Below, piece after piece: positions 24,699 through 33,566 of a stretch of 37,196 bases of DNA. Location: assembly GCA_902619375.1 (NCBI GenBank), contig CACNEB010000010.1, positions 1 to 37,196 of the forward strand, written 5' to 3'. The notes under the pieces were generated by a model. That model was given only the letters and a program-made list of their open reading frames with translations. It was not told the origin of the DNA and ran no database searches. Source of the DNA: an uncultured Alphaproteobacteria bacterium. Lineage in GTDB: Bacteria; Pseudomonadota; Alphaproteobacteria; HIMB59. Position 1 is the first letter of the stretch. Every line of letters begins with the position of its first letter. The translations under genes were made by a program, and so were the position numbers.

Positions 24699-25376
24699 AT
24701 GACACAAAAAGCAGTTTTAATTGTCGGAGCAGGATCAGGTTTAAGTGCTTCTTTGGCTAGAGCATTTAATTCGAAGGGGATGAAAATCGTACTTGCTGCC
24801 AGAAACATAGACAAACTTGATAGTTTAAAAAAAGAGATCGACGCTTTAGTTTTTAAGTGTGACTCAACGGAAAATAAAAGTGTTCAAAATTTATTTTTGC
24901 AGACTGATTCAATTATAGGCACTCCAGAAATTGTTATCTATAATCCATCTCTTAGAATTGTAAAACCTTTTATTGAATACGATCCTGATGAAATGCTTCA
25001 ATCAATAAAAGTAAATAGTTATGGGGCTTTTCTAGTAGCGCATGAATCAGTAAAAAGAATGTTAAAAATAGGAAAAGGTAATATTTTTTTCACAGGATCA
25101 TCTGCAAGTGTAAAGGGTTTTGCCAAATCTGCGTCCTTTGCTATGGGAAAGTTTGGTTTGAGAGGCTTAGCACAATCTTTGGCAAGAGAGCTGCACCCAC
25201 AAAATATTCATATAGGTCATTTTGTTATAGATGGAGGAATTGGAAAAGAACCAGTTGGAAATTATCAAATGATACACCCTGATGAAATTGCAAAACAATA
25301 CCTAAATTTTTATTTACAGGATAAAAAAGCTTGGTCTTGGGAAATTGAAATTAGAACAAACACTGAAAAATTTTAG
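24699..25376 (+). CDS. Short-chain dehydrogenase/reductase family protein
   Basis: Rossmann-fold protein of the SDR family. The cofactor-binding glycines are in GAGSGLSASLA (residues 10-20), with AARN after the second strand suggesting NADP(H). The catalytic serine is in TGSSASVKG (Ser134/135). At the place of the catalytic Tyr the sequence reads SFAMGKFGLRG: Phe147 with Lys151 four residues later, so the usual Tyr is missing. Length is 225 residues. It is the first gene of a plus-strand unit with the LLM oxidoreductase (9-base gap) and hemA, divergent from hemC. The substrate is unknown; a non-classical mechanism or non-enzymatic role is possible. Confidence 0.85.
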   Translation: MTQKAVLIVGAGSGLSASLARAFNSKGMKIVLAARNIDKLDSLKKEIDALVFKCDSTENKSVQNLFLQTDSIIGTPEIVIYNPSLRIVKPFIEYDPDEMLQSIKVNSYGAFLVAHESVKRMLKIGKGNIFFTGSSASVKGFAKSASFAMGKFGLRGLAQSLARELHPQNIHIGHFVIDGGIGKEPVGNYQMIHPDEIAKQYLNFYLQDKKAWSWEIEIRTNTEKF

Positions 25377-25385
25377 GAGAACACC

Positions 25386-26405
25386 TTGGAAATCGGTATA
25401 GACAGTTTTGCAGATAAAAGAGAAGGCTCAGATAGTGTTAAAGCCATTAATAATGTTATTGATAGAATTATTTTTGCAGATGAAGTTGGATTAAATTCAT
25501 TTGGGATAGGAGAGCATCATAGAAAAGAATTTTTAGACTCAGCACCATTTATGATATTATCTGCTGCTGCAGCACAAACAAAAAATATTAAGCTAATAAG
25601 TGCTGTAACTGTTTTAAGTGCAGCAGATCCTGTTCGTGTATTTCAAAACTTGTCTACTCTTGATCTGATATCTGGAGGTAGAGCAGAAATGGTTGCTGGA
25701 AGAGGATCATTTTCTGAAGCCTTTCCATTGTTTGGTTTGGATTTCAAAGATTATGATGAGTTGTTTATTGAAAAGCTCGGTTTACTTTTAAAAATTAGAG
25801 AAAATGAATTTGTTAGTTGGTCTGGTAAATTTAGACCTTCGATAAATAATTTACCTATTTATCCAAGACCCATTCAAAACCCTGTCCCAATTTGGTTAGG
25901 TGTTGGTGGCACACCTCAATCTTTTGCTAGAGCAGGCTCAATGGGCTTACCTTTAATGATTGCCATAATAGGAGGTAATACTCATCGCTTTAAGCCCTTG
26001 GTAGATATTTATAGACAGGCAGGTAAAGAAGCAGGACATCCCCCAGAAAAACTCTCAGTAGGACTTCATTCATTAGGATATGTCGCAAATAGTATGGATG
26101 AAGCAATAGATTTGTATTATGAGGGTTATCATAAAATGTTTACAAAAATTGGAAAAGAAAGAGGTTGGGGTCCTGTGACGAGAGACCAATTTGACAATCA
26201 AATTGGTCCATTAGGCGCTATAGTTTTAGGAGATCCAGATCAGGTTGCTGAAAAGATTATGAGACATAGTCAAGCCCTTGGAGGTATTGATAGATTCCAA
26301 TTTCAAATGGATATTGCTGATATTACCCATGAAAATTTAATAAAATCTATTGAACTGATTGGCAAAGAAGTAATTCCTAAGATAAATAGGACAAAAAGCC
26401 CCTAG
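25386..26405 (+). CDS. LLM-class flavin-dependent oxidoreductase
   Basis: Luciferase-like (alpha/beta)8-barrel protein that uses reduced flavin supplied by a partner. GIGEHHRKEFLDSAP, AVTVLSAADPVRVFQNLSTL and SGGRAEMVAGRGSF are characteristic, followed by WLGVGGTPQSFARAG. The start is TTG at 25386, preceded at suitable spacing by AGGAGA, which itself overlaps the TAG stop of the SDR gene; no ATG fits better. 339 residues is normal. It is placed between the SDR gene and hemA (40-base gap), so co-transcription with hemA is likely. The substrate is not inferable. Confidence 0.88.
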   Translation: MEIGIDSFADKREGSDSVKAINNVIDRIIFADEVGLNSFGIGEHHRKEFLDSAPFMILSAAAAQTKNIKLISAVTVLSAADPVRVFQNLSTLDLISGGRAEMVAGRGSFSEAFPLFGLDFKDYDELFIEKLGLLLKIRENEFVSWSGKFRPSINNLPIYPRPIQNPVPIWLGVGGTPQSFARAGSMGLPLMIAIIGGNTHRFKPLVDIYRQAGKEAGHPPEKLSVGLHSLGYVANSMDEAIDLYYEGYHKMFTKIGKERGWGPVTRDQFDNQIGPLGAIVLGDPDQVAEKIMRHSQALGGIDRFQFQMDIADITHENLIKSIELIGKEVIPKINRTKSP

Positions 26406-26444
26406 TTATATGCTTTATGCGTCTTTATTGCAGTATCTTTTATA

Positions 26445-27737
26445 TTGGTAAAAAATAAATTAATATTTGTGAAAAATCATAATTGGAAATCTAATTATTT
26501 AAGCACACTTCAATCCGAAATTGACAAAATTAAAGATGAAGGTCACTACAGAGTATTTAACAACATAGAAAGAAAAGCCGGACAGTATCCCAAAGCTACA
26601 AGACATAGTAATGGTCAAACCGAAGAGATTGATGTCTGGTGTTCAAATGATTACCTAGGCATGAGCCAGAACAAAGAAGTTATTTCCGCAATGCAATCTG
26701 CTGCTGAAAAGTTAGGAGCGGGAAGCGGAGGAACAAGGAATATATCGGGCACTACTAATTTCCATATTCAACTCGAAAAAGAAATCGCACTCTTACATAA
26801 AAAAGAAAGAGCTCTAGCATTTAATTCTGGATATAGTGCTAATGAGTCTGCACTAAAGTCTATTATATCTGCTTTTGATAATTGTTTAGTTTTAAGTGAT
26901 GAACTAAATCACGCATCACTTATAGAGGGAATTCGTACAAGTAAAAAAGAAAAAGCTATTTATCGTCATAACGATGTAAAACACCTAAAGGACATTCTAA
27001 AGGGAGTAGATTTTTCTCGACCAAAAATTATCGTCTTGGAGTCTGTCTATTCAATGGAAGCTGATTTTGCACCACTAGAAGATATTATTCAGGTTGCTCA
27101 GGATAATGGAGCATTAATATACTTAGATGAAGTTCATGCTGTAGGTTTATACGGTCCAAATGCAGCAGGTGTAGCAGATCAAAAAGGATTATCTGAGCAT
27201 ATTGATATTATCAATGGAACATTGGCAAAAGCATTTGGTCTAGCTGGAGGTTACATAGCCTCGACTGAGACAATAATTGATTTTGTTAGAAGTTTTTCAA
27301 AAGGATTTATTTTCACAACATCCATGTGCCCAGCAGTAGCTGCTGGAAGTCTAGAGAGCATTAGACAAGTTAAGAAAAACGATGAAATTCGATCTTCATT
27401 CTTTGAGAATGTTGATTTTGTTAAAAAAGAACTACGAACCGCAGGTATTCCTTTTTTAGACTCAGGTTCACATATAATCCCAGTATTAATTGGAGATAGC
27501 AAATTATGTAAAGAGATTAGTGATTTTCTTTTAAATGAGCACCAGGTTTATGTTCAGCCTATTAATTATCCAACAGTCCCAAAAGGTACTGAGAGAATAA
27601 GAATAACTCCTACTCCATGTCATGACCCAGAGTCTACCGAAAAATTTGTAGAAGCTTTGAAAGATGCTTGGTTTAAATTTATGCCTCAGTTAGTTAAATT
27701 TGAAAATCAATTTACTAATAAAATCAAAGTAATTTAA
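26445..27737 (+). CDS. hemA: 5-aminolevulinate synthase
   Basis: PLP enzyme that condenses glycine and succinyl-CoA to 5-aminolevulinate, the first step of the alphaproteobacterial heme pathway. GHYRVFNNIERKAG near the N-terminus, WCSNDYLGMSQN, GSGGTRNISGTTNFHIQLE, DEVHAVGLYG and GTLAKAFGLAGGYIA are diagnostic; Lys262 in T-L-A-K is the PLP lysine. The G-x-Y-R-V-F start and G-T-R-N-I-S-G separate it from KBL and BioF relatives. The start is uncertain: TTG at 26445 is given, GTG at 26469 would give a more usual N-terminus, and neither has a clear ribosome-binding site. It lies on the strand opposite the other hem genes. Confidence 0.93.
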   Translation: MVKNKLIFVKNHNWKSNYLSTLQSEIDKIKDEGHYRVFNNIERKAGQYPKATRHSNGQTEEIDVWCSNDYLGMSQNKEVISAMQSAAEKLGAGSGGTRNISGTTNFHIQLEKEIALLHKKERALAFNSGYSANESALKSIISAFDNCLVLSDELNHASLIEGIRTSKKEKAIYRHNDVKHLKDILKGVDFSRPKIIVLESVYSMEADFAPLEDIIQVAQDNGALIYLDEVHAVGLYGPNAAGVADQKGLSEHIDIINGTLAKAFGLAGGYIASTETIIDFVRSFSKGFIFTTSMCPAVAAGSLESIRQVKKNDEIRSSFFENVDFVKKELRTAGIPFLDSGSHIIPVLIGDSKLCKEISDFLLNEHQVYVQPINYPTVPKGTERIRITPTPCHDPESTEKFVEALKDAWFKFMPQLVKFENQFTNKIKVI

Positions 27738-27767
27738 ACACCTTATTTGATCAATCTATACATTTGT

Positions 27768-27773
27768 TATAAA
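27768..27773 (+). promoter_or_regulatory. -10 box of trhO promoter
   Basis: TATAAA preceded by TGT (27765-27767) forms an extended -10 element 8 bases before the trhO ATG. No Shine-Dalgarno is present, so a leaderless or nearly leaderless mRNA is predicted. Confidence 0.4.
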
Positions 27774-27781
27774 ACATACTA

Positions 27782-28645
27782 ATGAGAGTCATTGCGTTTT
27801 ATAGTTTCTTTAACGTATCCAATCCCAGATTATTGAAAGAGAGGTTAAATTTACACTTTCTTTTAAAACAAATAAAAGGTTCGATTATTGTCAGTGAGGA
27901 AGGTTTAAATGGTACAATAGCAGTCTCTTCAAAATTAGAAAAAAAAATTATCGACTATTTAATGTCTTTAGGAGTCACTAAAGAAAATATAAAAATATCA
28001 GATTTTAATGGCCAAAGAATTTTTAACGAGTTTAAAATTAAACTTAAAAAGGAAATAGTTACATCTGATTTTGGATTAAAAATTTCAGACATTAAAAAAT
28101 CTAAGTTTATTGAACCAAGTGATTGGGATAAATTTGCCAATGATAAAAATGTAGAAATTCTTGATACAAGAAATGATTATGAATTTAAAATTGGTCATTA
28201 TAAAAATGCTATCAACCCTAAAATTGAAACATTTAAAGATTTCAAAAATTATATAAAGAATAACAAAGAAAAATTTAAGAATAAAAAAGTTGGTATTTAT
28301 TGTACAGGTGGTATTAGATGTGAAAAAGCAGGTCCTTTAATGGAAAAATATGGTATTGAGACATATCAACTCAAAGGAGGAATATTAAAATATTTTGAAA
28401 CCACATCTGCTGACTCATGGAAGGGTGAATGCTTTGTTTTTGACTACAGAGTATCTTTGAACAAGCAACTTTCTCAAGGTACGAGTAAGCTTTGTTACGG
28501 GTGTAACATGCCTTTAACTCCAAGAGAGAGAAAATCTCCTAAATATGAAGAAGGATATTCATGTTCCATCTGTTTTGATAATATGACAGAAAAAAAGAGA
28601 CGTTCTCTCAAAGATAAGCGAGAACATTGGAAAAAAGTTCTTTAA
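27782..28645 (+). CDS. trhO: tRNA uridine(34) hydroxylase, rhodanese family
   Basis: Oxygen-dependent hydroxylation of uridine 34 in certain tRNAs (TrhO/YceA family). N-terminal ferredoxin-like domain with SEEGLNGTIAVS (about 39-50), then a rhodanese domain with LDTRNDYEFKIGHYKNAINP and the active-site loop CTGGIRCEKAGP. The C-terminus has the family's cysteine pairs: CYGCNMPL and CSICFD. Length of 287 residues is normal. The promoter described just upstream would make it a separate transcript from hemA. Confidence 0.93.
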   Translation: MRVIAFYSFFNVSNPRLLKERLNLHFLLKQIKGSIIVSEEGLNGTIAVSSKLEKKIIDYLMSLGVTKENIKISDFNGQRIFNEFKIKLKKEIVTSDFGLKISDIKKSKFIEPSDWDKFANDKNVEILDTRNDYEFKIGHYKNAINPKIETFKDFKNYIKNNKEKFKNKKVGIYCTGGIRCEKAGPLMEKYGIETYQLKGGILKYFETTSADSWKGECFVFDYRVSLNKQLSQGTSKLCYGCNMPLTPRERKSPKYEEGYSCSICFDNMTEKKRRSLKDKREHWKKVL

Positions 28646-28663
28646 TTTCATTAAATATCAATG

Positions 28664-28691
28664 TTGACCAAATTCAAAATTAGTTTAGTTT
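28664..28691 (+). promoter_or_regulatory. Possible rpmG promoter
   Basis: TTGACC (28664-28669), 16 bases, then TAGTTT (28686-28691), six bases before the rpmG ATG. The -35 is good, the -10 weak. There is no ribosome-binding site, so a leaderless mRNA is again possible. Confidence 0.35.
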
Positions 28692-28697
28692 ACGCCA

Positions 28698-28892
28698 ATG
28701 GCTAAAAAGTCTACATACCAACTTAAACAGTTAATACCTGAAGAAAAACCTGAAACTGGCACAAAATATATTGTACGTAAACCCACTAAAGGATTGAAAG
28801 TTTCTGACAAACTTCGCCAGAGAAAGTATGACCCTGTTTTGAAACAGCATGTTTGGTTTGTAGAAAAGAAAATGCCTCCTCATAGTAAATAA
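28698..28892 (+). CDS. rpmG: 50S ribosomal protein L33
   Basis: Small basic large-subunit protein. The core matches L33: TKYIVRKPTKGLKVSDKLR, RKYDPVLKQHVWFVEKK (positions about 22-57), with K-Y-D-P-V the best landmark. At 64 residues it is longer than the usual 50-56, with a few extra residues at both ends. It has no cysteine pair, so it is the zinc-free type. The photolyase reading frame opens directly behind its stop codon. Confidence 0.88.
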   Translation: MAKKSTYQLKQLIPEEKPETGTKYIVRKPTKGLKVSDKLRQRKYDPVLKQHVWFVEKKMPPHSK

Positions 28893-28910
28893 TTTTGTTA
28901 TTATTTTATC

Positions 28911-30317
28911 ATCGAAAATAGAACTTTATATTGGCTGAGAAGAGACTTTAGGATTACTGATAATCCTTGTCTGGAATTTATATCGAAACAAAAATCCCCA
29001 GCATTACTTGTTTATATTTATGATGACATTGAAAAGAACGCCACTGGAGATGCTGGTCAATGGTGGTTAAATAAAACTCTTCAATTGCATTCCAAGAATT
29101 TAGAACAAAAATTTAATGTAAAGCTTATAATAACTGATGGTGAAGCAAAAAAAAATCTCTCACACCTAATTGAAAAATACAAAATTTCATCATTAATTTG
29201 GAATAGGCTCTATTCAGACCAATCTATTAAAAGAGACACTGAGATAAAGAGTTTTTTTAAAAATAAAAATATTCATGTTGAAACTTTTAATTCACACTTA
29301 CTGAATGAGCCTTGGGAAGTACAAAATAACTCTGGTCAGTTCTTTAAAGTTTTTACTCCTTATTGGAAAACTGCTTTTAAAGTTTATATGAGCAAGAAAT
29401 TTTCTTACCAAAAAAATACATCAATCAAATCATTTAAACACAATGAAAAAACTCAAATCAATTTTTTATCTAATAGAAGTTGGTATGAGAAGTTTAATAA
29501 TTATTGGAGTCCAGGAGAGGATGCAGCTTTGAAAAAAATTGAGACTTACATTTCTTCTCATATAGATAAATATGATGTCAATAGAAATAGGCCTGATTTT
29601 GATCAAACATCAAGAATATCTCCTCACTTAAGATTTGGAGAGATATCCCCGCGGATAATAATTGAAAAAATCCAAAATTCAAAAAAATCTAATAATGCCG
29701 TAAATACTTATTTATCAGAAATTGGGTGGCGAGAATTTTCTTATTCATTGTTGTATTATTCAGAAGATTTATCAACTAAACCGATTAACCCTAAATTTAA
29801 AAAATTCCCATGGAGAAGCAGTAAAAAAGATTTTGCTCTTTGGACTGAGGGTAAAACAGGCATACCTCTTGTAGACGCTGCAATGAGTCAAATTTATGAA
29901 GAGGGATGGATGCATAATAGGCTTAGAATGGTTGTTGGAAGTTTTCTTGTGAAAAATTTATTATTAAACTGGACATTAGGTGAGCGGTATTTTCAAAAAA
30001 GTTTACTAGATTATGATGAAGCTAGTAATGCAGCTGGATGGCAGTGGATAGCAGGCTGTGGCGCAGACGCTTCCCCATATTTTCGTGTATTTAATCCTGT
30101 GCTTCAGTCAGAAAAGTTCGATCCACAGGCTCAATTTATCTTGAAGTATATTCCACAATTAAAAATTTTTAATTCATCAAAAACAGTATTTGAGCCATAT
30201 TTAGATAAAAAATTATTAGATAGTTTAGTCAAAGAAAAAAAATATGTTAATCCAATCGTTGATTTGAAAGAGTCTCGCAACAGAGCACTTGATGCTTATC
30301 AACAAACGAAATCATAA
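28911..30317 (+). CDS. phrB: Deoxyribodipyrimidine photolyase
   Basis: Light-driven repair of UV-induced pyrimidine dimers with FAD and an antenna chromophore. The N-terminal landmark YWLRRDFRITDNPCLEF begins at about 28929 and continues in frame through GDAGQWWLN. The C-terminal FAD domain has RPDFDQTSRISPHLRFGEIS, WREFSYSLLYY, GWMHNRLRMVVGSFLVKNLL and AAGWQWIAGCGADASPYFRVFNP. No ATG, GTG or TTG lies between the upstream stop (28890-28892) and the conserved start; in-frame ATC codons at 28908 and 28911 are the only rare-start candidates. The first usual start, TTG at 29085, would remove the antenna-domain beginning. The end overlaps the next gene. Confidence 0.9.
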   Translation: MENRTLYWLRRDFRITDNPCLEFISKQKSPALLVYIYDDIEKNATGDAGQWWLNKTLQLHSKNLEQKFNVKLIITDGEAKKNLSHLIEKYKISSLIWNRLYSDQSIKRDTEIKSFFKNKNIHVETFNSHLLNEPWEVQNNSGQFFKVFTPYWKTAFKVYMSKKFSYQKNTSIKSFKHNEKTQINFLSNRSWYEKFNNYWSPGEDAALKKIETYISSHIDKYDVNRNRPDFDQTSRISPHLRFGEISPRIIIEKIQNSKKSNNAVNTYLSEIGWREFSYSLLYYSEDLSTKPINPKFKKFPWRSSKKDFALWTEGKTGIPLVDAAMSQIYEEGWMHNRLRMVVGSFLVKNLLLNWTLGERYFQKSLLDYDEASNAAGWQWIAGCGADASPYFRVFNPVLQSEKFDPQAQFILKYIPQLKIFNSSKTVFEPYLDKKLLDSLVKEKKYVNPIVDLKESRNRALDAYQQTKS

Positions 30318-31584
30318 TTTGAAAAAAAGCTTAGCTATAATTGGATCTGGTATAGCGGGATTATCTACAGCATATTTTTCACAAGAATATTTTGATGTAA
30401 CACTATTTGAGAAAAATGATTATTTAGGTGGGCATGCAAATACAAGAGAAGTCAAAGATAGTAACGGAAATACTATACCAATAGATACAGGTTTTATCGT
30501 CTACAATGAACTGACATACCCAAATTTAACAAAATTTTTTGATCTTCTCAAAGTCGAAACTGTTAATAGCAATATGTCCTTTAGTTTTCTTAATGAGGAA
30601 AACAAATTCGAGTACGGGGGAGGAAGTTTAAGTGCATTATTTGCAGATCGTAAAAATTTTTTTAATTTCAAATTCTACAAAATGTTAAAAGACATCATTA
30701 TTTTTTATAAAGTTTATCAAAAAAAAAATATTATATCAGATATTTCAATTAGAGATTTTCTTAAAACAAAAAATTACTCTGATGAATTTATTAATTTCCA
30801 TCTTGTTCCTTTAATTTCAAGTATTTGGTCAACTCCCGATCAAGACTCTCTTAATCAGCCATTAAAAAGTATTATTAATTTTTTTCAAAATCACAAATTG
30901 TTTAATTTCACGGATAGACCACAATGGAAAACAATAAGAAATGGTTCTAAACAATATATCAATTTATTAATTAAATCTGCAAAATTTAAAATCAAAAAGT
31001 CATGTAGAATTCAAAAAATTTCAAGAAATGACAAGATTGAAATTTTCTTTGAAGGAAAAAAATCTGCTTTTGACATTATAATATTTGCATGTCCTCCCAA
31101 CCATTTTTTTCCTCTTTTAGATAAAATACATCAGAAAGAGCATGAGGTTTTAAATGAGTTTGATTTTCAAAAAAATTTAGCACAATTGCATCAAAATAAC
31201 TCTCTTATGCCAAGTCATTTAAAAGCTTGGTCAAGTTGGAATTTTCATACGAATTTAAATAATAAATGTACTTTAAGTTATTGGATGAATAAATTGCAAC
31301 CACTAGAAACTAATGACAATTTCTTTGTCTCTCTTAATCAGGATCAAAATCAGAATCAGTATCAAACAATTTATGAACATCCAATATTCTCACCAAAAAC
31401 TCTAAATGCACAAAAAAATATTTCACAAATTCAAGGCTATAAGAATTCTTATTATGTTGGTAGTTATCTTGGCTATGGTTTTCATGAAGACGGTATTCAA
31501 TCTGCTATAAAAGTTTGTAAAATGTTAAATATAGATTTAAAGGAGTTTAATAATACGGATACATCAAGAGTGCAATGGAATTAA
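30292..31584 (+). CDS. FAD-dependent amine-oxidase-like protein
   Basis: Flavoprotein of the amine oxidase/desaturase type found beside DUF1365 and Cfa-like genes in many proteobacteria. The FAD-binding GSGIAGLSTAYFS is at about residues 17-29, followed by LFEKNDYLGGHANTREV and PIDTGFIVYNELTYPNL. SIWSTPD in the middle and the C-terminal GSYLGYGFHEDGIQSAI are typical of this subgroup. It starts inside the end of the photolyase gene (about 26-base overlap) and overlaps the DUF1365 gene by 10 bases. In related clusters it is thought to act on membrane lipids or protect against singlet oxygen; the substrate is not established. Confidence 0.9.
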   Translation: MLINKRNHNLKKSLAIIGSGIAGLSTAYFSQEYFDVTLFEKNDYLGGHANTREVKDSNGNTIPIDTGFIVYNELTYPNLTKFFDLLKVETVNSNMSFSFLNEENKFEYGGGSLSALFADRKNFFNFKFYKMLKDIIIFYKVYQKKNIISDISIRDFLKTKNYSDEFINFHLVPLISSIWSTPDQDSLNQPLKSIINFFQNHKLFNFTDRPQWKTIRNGSKQYINLLIKSAKFKIKKSCRIQKISRNDKIEIFFEGKKSAFDIIIFACPPNHFFPLLDKIHQKEHEVLNEFDFQKNLAQLHQNNSLMPSHLKAWSSWNFHTNLNNKCTLSYWMNKLQPLETNDNFFVSLNQDQNQNQYQTIYEHPIFSPKTLNAQKNISQIQGYKNSYYVGSYLGYGFHEDGIQSAIKVCKMLNIDLKEFNNTDTSRVQWN

Positions 31585-32327
31585 TTTCTTCTCATTGTTG
31601 TGGAATAGGTAAAATAATTCATAAAAGAACAAGGGATACTGATAATTTTTTTCAATATAATGCACCCTACTTGAGTATAAATCTAAGTAACACAATAAAC
31701 ATCCATCCATTTATATCTCTAAATAGATTTAACTTTTTTTCAATTTTTTATAAACAGCACGGATTTAGAAATAAAAAAAAGAGTTTATATGATTTTGCAA
31801 AAAATGTTGCTGAAAAACACAATATTGTTTTTAATAGTATTCAATTTATATGTATCCCATCAATTGTTGGTTATTCTTTTAACCCTATTAGCTTCTATTT
31901 ATATCTTGATAGTAAAAATAAAGTTAAGTCGATCATATATGAAGTGAAAAATACATTTGGAGACCAAGTTCATTATTTAACTTTGAACAAATTTAAAGAT
32001 AAAGAGTTTAAAAAAAATATGTATGTTTCACCATTTATTGAAATGGACTGCACTTATAAGATTTCTTCAAAAAATAAAAGAAAAAACCATTTTTTTTGTA
32101 ATATTAATCAATTTAACCTTAAAAAGGAGCAAATATTTTATGCCTCCATAGATTTAAATTTAAAGGAAATAACTTTCTATAATTTTATTTTGTTTTTAAT
32201 TTTAAATATTTTTGGGAGTGTAAAAACAATAACTCTTATTCACTATCAGGCAATCAAGCTTTTATTAAAAAAAAGTAAATTCTTTAAATATTCCAATAGA
32301 ATAAAAGATAATCTATACTTAGATTAG
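31575..32327 (+). CDS. DUF1365 protein
   Basis: Member of DUF1365, which almost always lies between the FAD protein and the Cfa-like methyltransferase. GYSFNPISFYLYLD (about 95-108), IYEVKNTFGDQVHY and KKNMYVSPFIEMDCTY are the conserved blocks. A hydrophobic segment (about 197-220) suggests membrane association near the C-terminus. 250 residues is normal. The ATG lies within the end of the FAD gene, and the Cfa-like gene follows after 18 bases. A role in modifying fatty acids or lipids is proposed for the module but not proven. Confidence 0.9.
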   Translation: MELISSHCCGIGKIIHKRTRDTDNFFQYNAPYLSINLSNTINIHPFISLNRFNFFSIFYKQHGFRNKKKSLYDFAKNVAEKHNIVFNSIQFICIPSIVGYSFNPISFYLYLDSKNKVKSIIYEVKNTFGDQVHYLTLNKFKDKEFKKNMYVSPFIEMDCTYKISSKNKRKNHFFCNINQFNLKKEQIFYASIDLNLKEITFYNFILFLILNIFGSVKTITLIHYQAIKLLLKKSKFFKYSNRIKDNLYLD

Positions 32328-32345
32328 TTACAATTAGGTAAAATC

Positions 32346-33515
32346 TTGTTTATTGATAGATATATAAAAAAAGTTTGTTCTAAAATCAGATATGGATCTT
32401 TGACTTTAAATGTTAAGGGTAAATCTTATGAGTTTTACGGTGAATTAGAAGGCCCTTCAGTGCATTTAACAATTAGTCGTATTTCTATGATATGGGATTT
32501 GTATTTTCGTGGTTCAGTTGGGCTTGGTGAAGCTTATATTAAAAAGAAATTTGAAGCAGACGATTTAAGTAAATTCTTAGAATTTGGTGCACTAAATGAA
32601 AGAGCTTTTGGTAACGAAATGAGTGGATCTAAGTTTTACAGATTTTTATCAAAAAAATATATGAATAAAACTAAAAACTCATTATTTCAGAGTAAAAAAA
32701 ATATTCATGCTCACTATGATCTTGGTAATGACTTCTATTTGGAGTGGCTGGATGATACTTTAACTTATTCCTCAGGTTTTTTTAAAACAGGCTTGGAAAC
32801 GTTATCTGAAGCACAAAAAAATAAATTTGAAAGTCTTATTGAGGGTAATGAGCCTAGACCAGGTGATCATGTTTTAGAAATTGGGTCTGGATGGGGAAGT
32901 TTTGCTTTTTATTTAATTTCAAAATTCCCTGATATCAAAATCGATACTTTAACTATCTCAAAAGAGCAATACGAATTTGTAAAAACAAAAATTAGAGAAC
33001 ATCATTTAGAAAATAAGCTAAATGTCATATATAAAGATTACAGAGAACATCAAGGAGATTATTCTAGAATCTACTCCATTGAAATGTTTGAGGCTGTTGG
33101 AATACAATATTGGCAAACTTATTTTGAAAAAATTAAAGACTTGTTAAAACCATCGGGAGTCTTTTCAATGCAAACTATTGTAATCTTTGAAGATTTCTTT
33201 GAGAGGTATACTCGAAAAATTGATTTTATTCAAAAATATATTTTTCCTGGTGGAATGTTACCATCAGTAAAAGCTTTAGAAAAAATAGCTAATCAAAAAA
33301 AATTCGACTTCCAAATTAAAAATCAAATGGCCGATAGTTATTATCAAACACTTGAGATGTGGAGAAAAAATTTTAACAATAAATGGGATATAATTAAAAA
33401 TTTAGGTTACTCTGAAGATTTCAAAAGAATGTGGAATTTTTACTTATCATATTGTTCAGGAGGTTTTAAGGCAAAAACTATTGATGTATATCAGATAGAT
33501 TTTATCAATAAGTAA
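32346..33515 (+). CDS. cfa: Cyclopropane-fatty-acid synthase-like methyltransferase
   Basis: SAM-dependent enzyme that methylates or cyclopropanates unsaturated fatty acids in membrane phospholipids. AHYDLGNDFYLEWLDDTLTY (about 119-138), the SAM loop VLEIGSGWGSFAFYL, SIEMFEAVGIQYWQTYF and IFPGGMLPSVKAL identify the family. Length is 389 residues. The start is TTG at 32346, without a strong ribosome-binding site. Position after phrB, FAD protein and DUF1365 is the same as in the photooxidative-stress module of other proteobacteria. Whether the product is a cyclopropane or a methyl-branched/furan precursor cannot be told. Confidence 0.93.
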   Translation: MFIDRYIKKVCSKIRYGSLTLNVKGKSYEFYGELEGPSVHLTISRISMIWDLYFRGSVGLGEAYIKKKFEADDLSKFLEFGALNERAFGNEMSGSKFYRFLSKKYMNKTKNSLFQSKKNIHAHYDLGNDFYLEWLDDTLTYSSGFFKTGLETLSEAQKNKFESLIEGNEPRPGDHVLEIGSGWGSFAFYLISKFPDIKIDTLTISKEQYEFVKTKIREHHLENKLNVIYKDYREHQGDYSRIYSIEMFEAVGIQYWQTYFEKIKDLLKPSGVFSMQTIVIFEDFFERYTRKIDFIQKYIFPGGMLPSVKALEKIANQKKFDFQIKNQMADSYYQTLEMWRKNFNNKWDIIKNLGYSEDFKRMWNFYLSYCSGGFKAKTIDVYQIDFINK

Positions 33516-33566
33516 ATTAAATCTGTTAAAGATCTACTTTCATCAATGAGCGTATTGATTGTGTGT

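Noticed and set aside
26445..27737. 2-amino-3-ketobutyrate CoA ligase or BioF instead of 5-aminolevulinate synthase
   Set aside because: The G-x-Y-R-V-F start, G-T-R-N-I-S-G-T block, length and neighbouring hem genes favour ALAS.
29085..30317. Photolyase starting at TTG 29085
   Set aside because: Conserved photolyase N-terminal sequence continues in frame for about 54-60 codons upstream.
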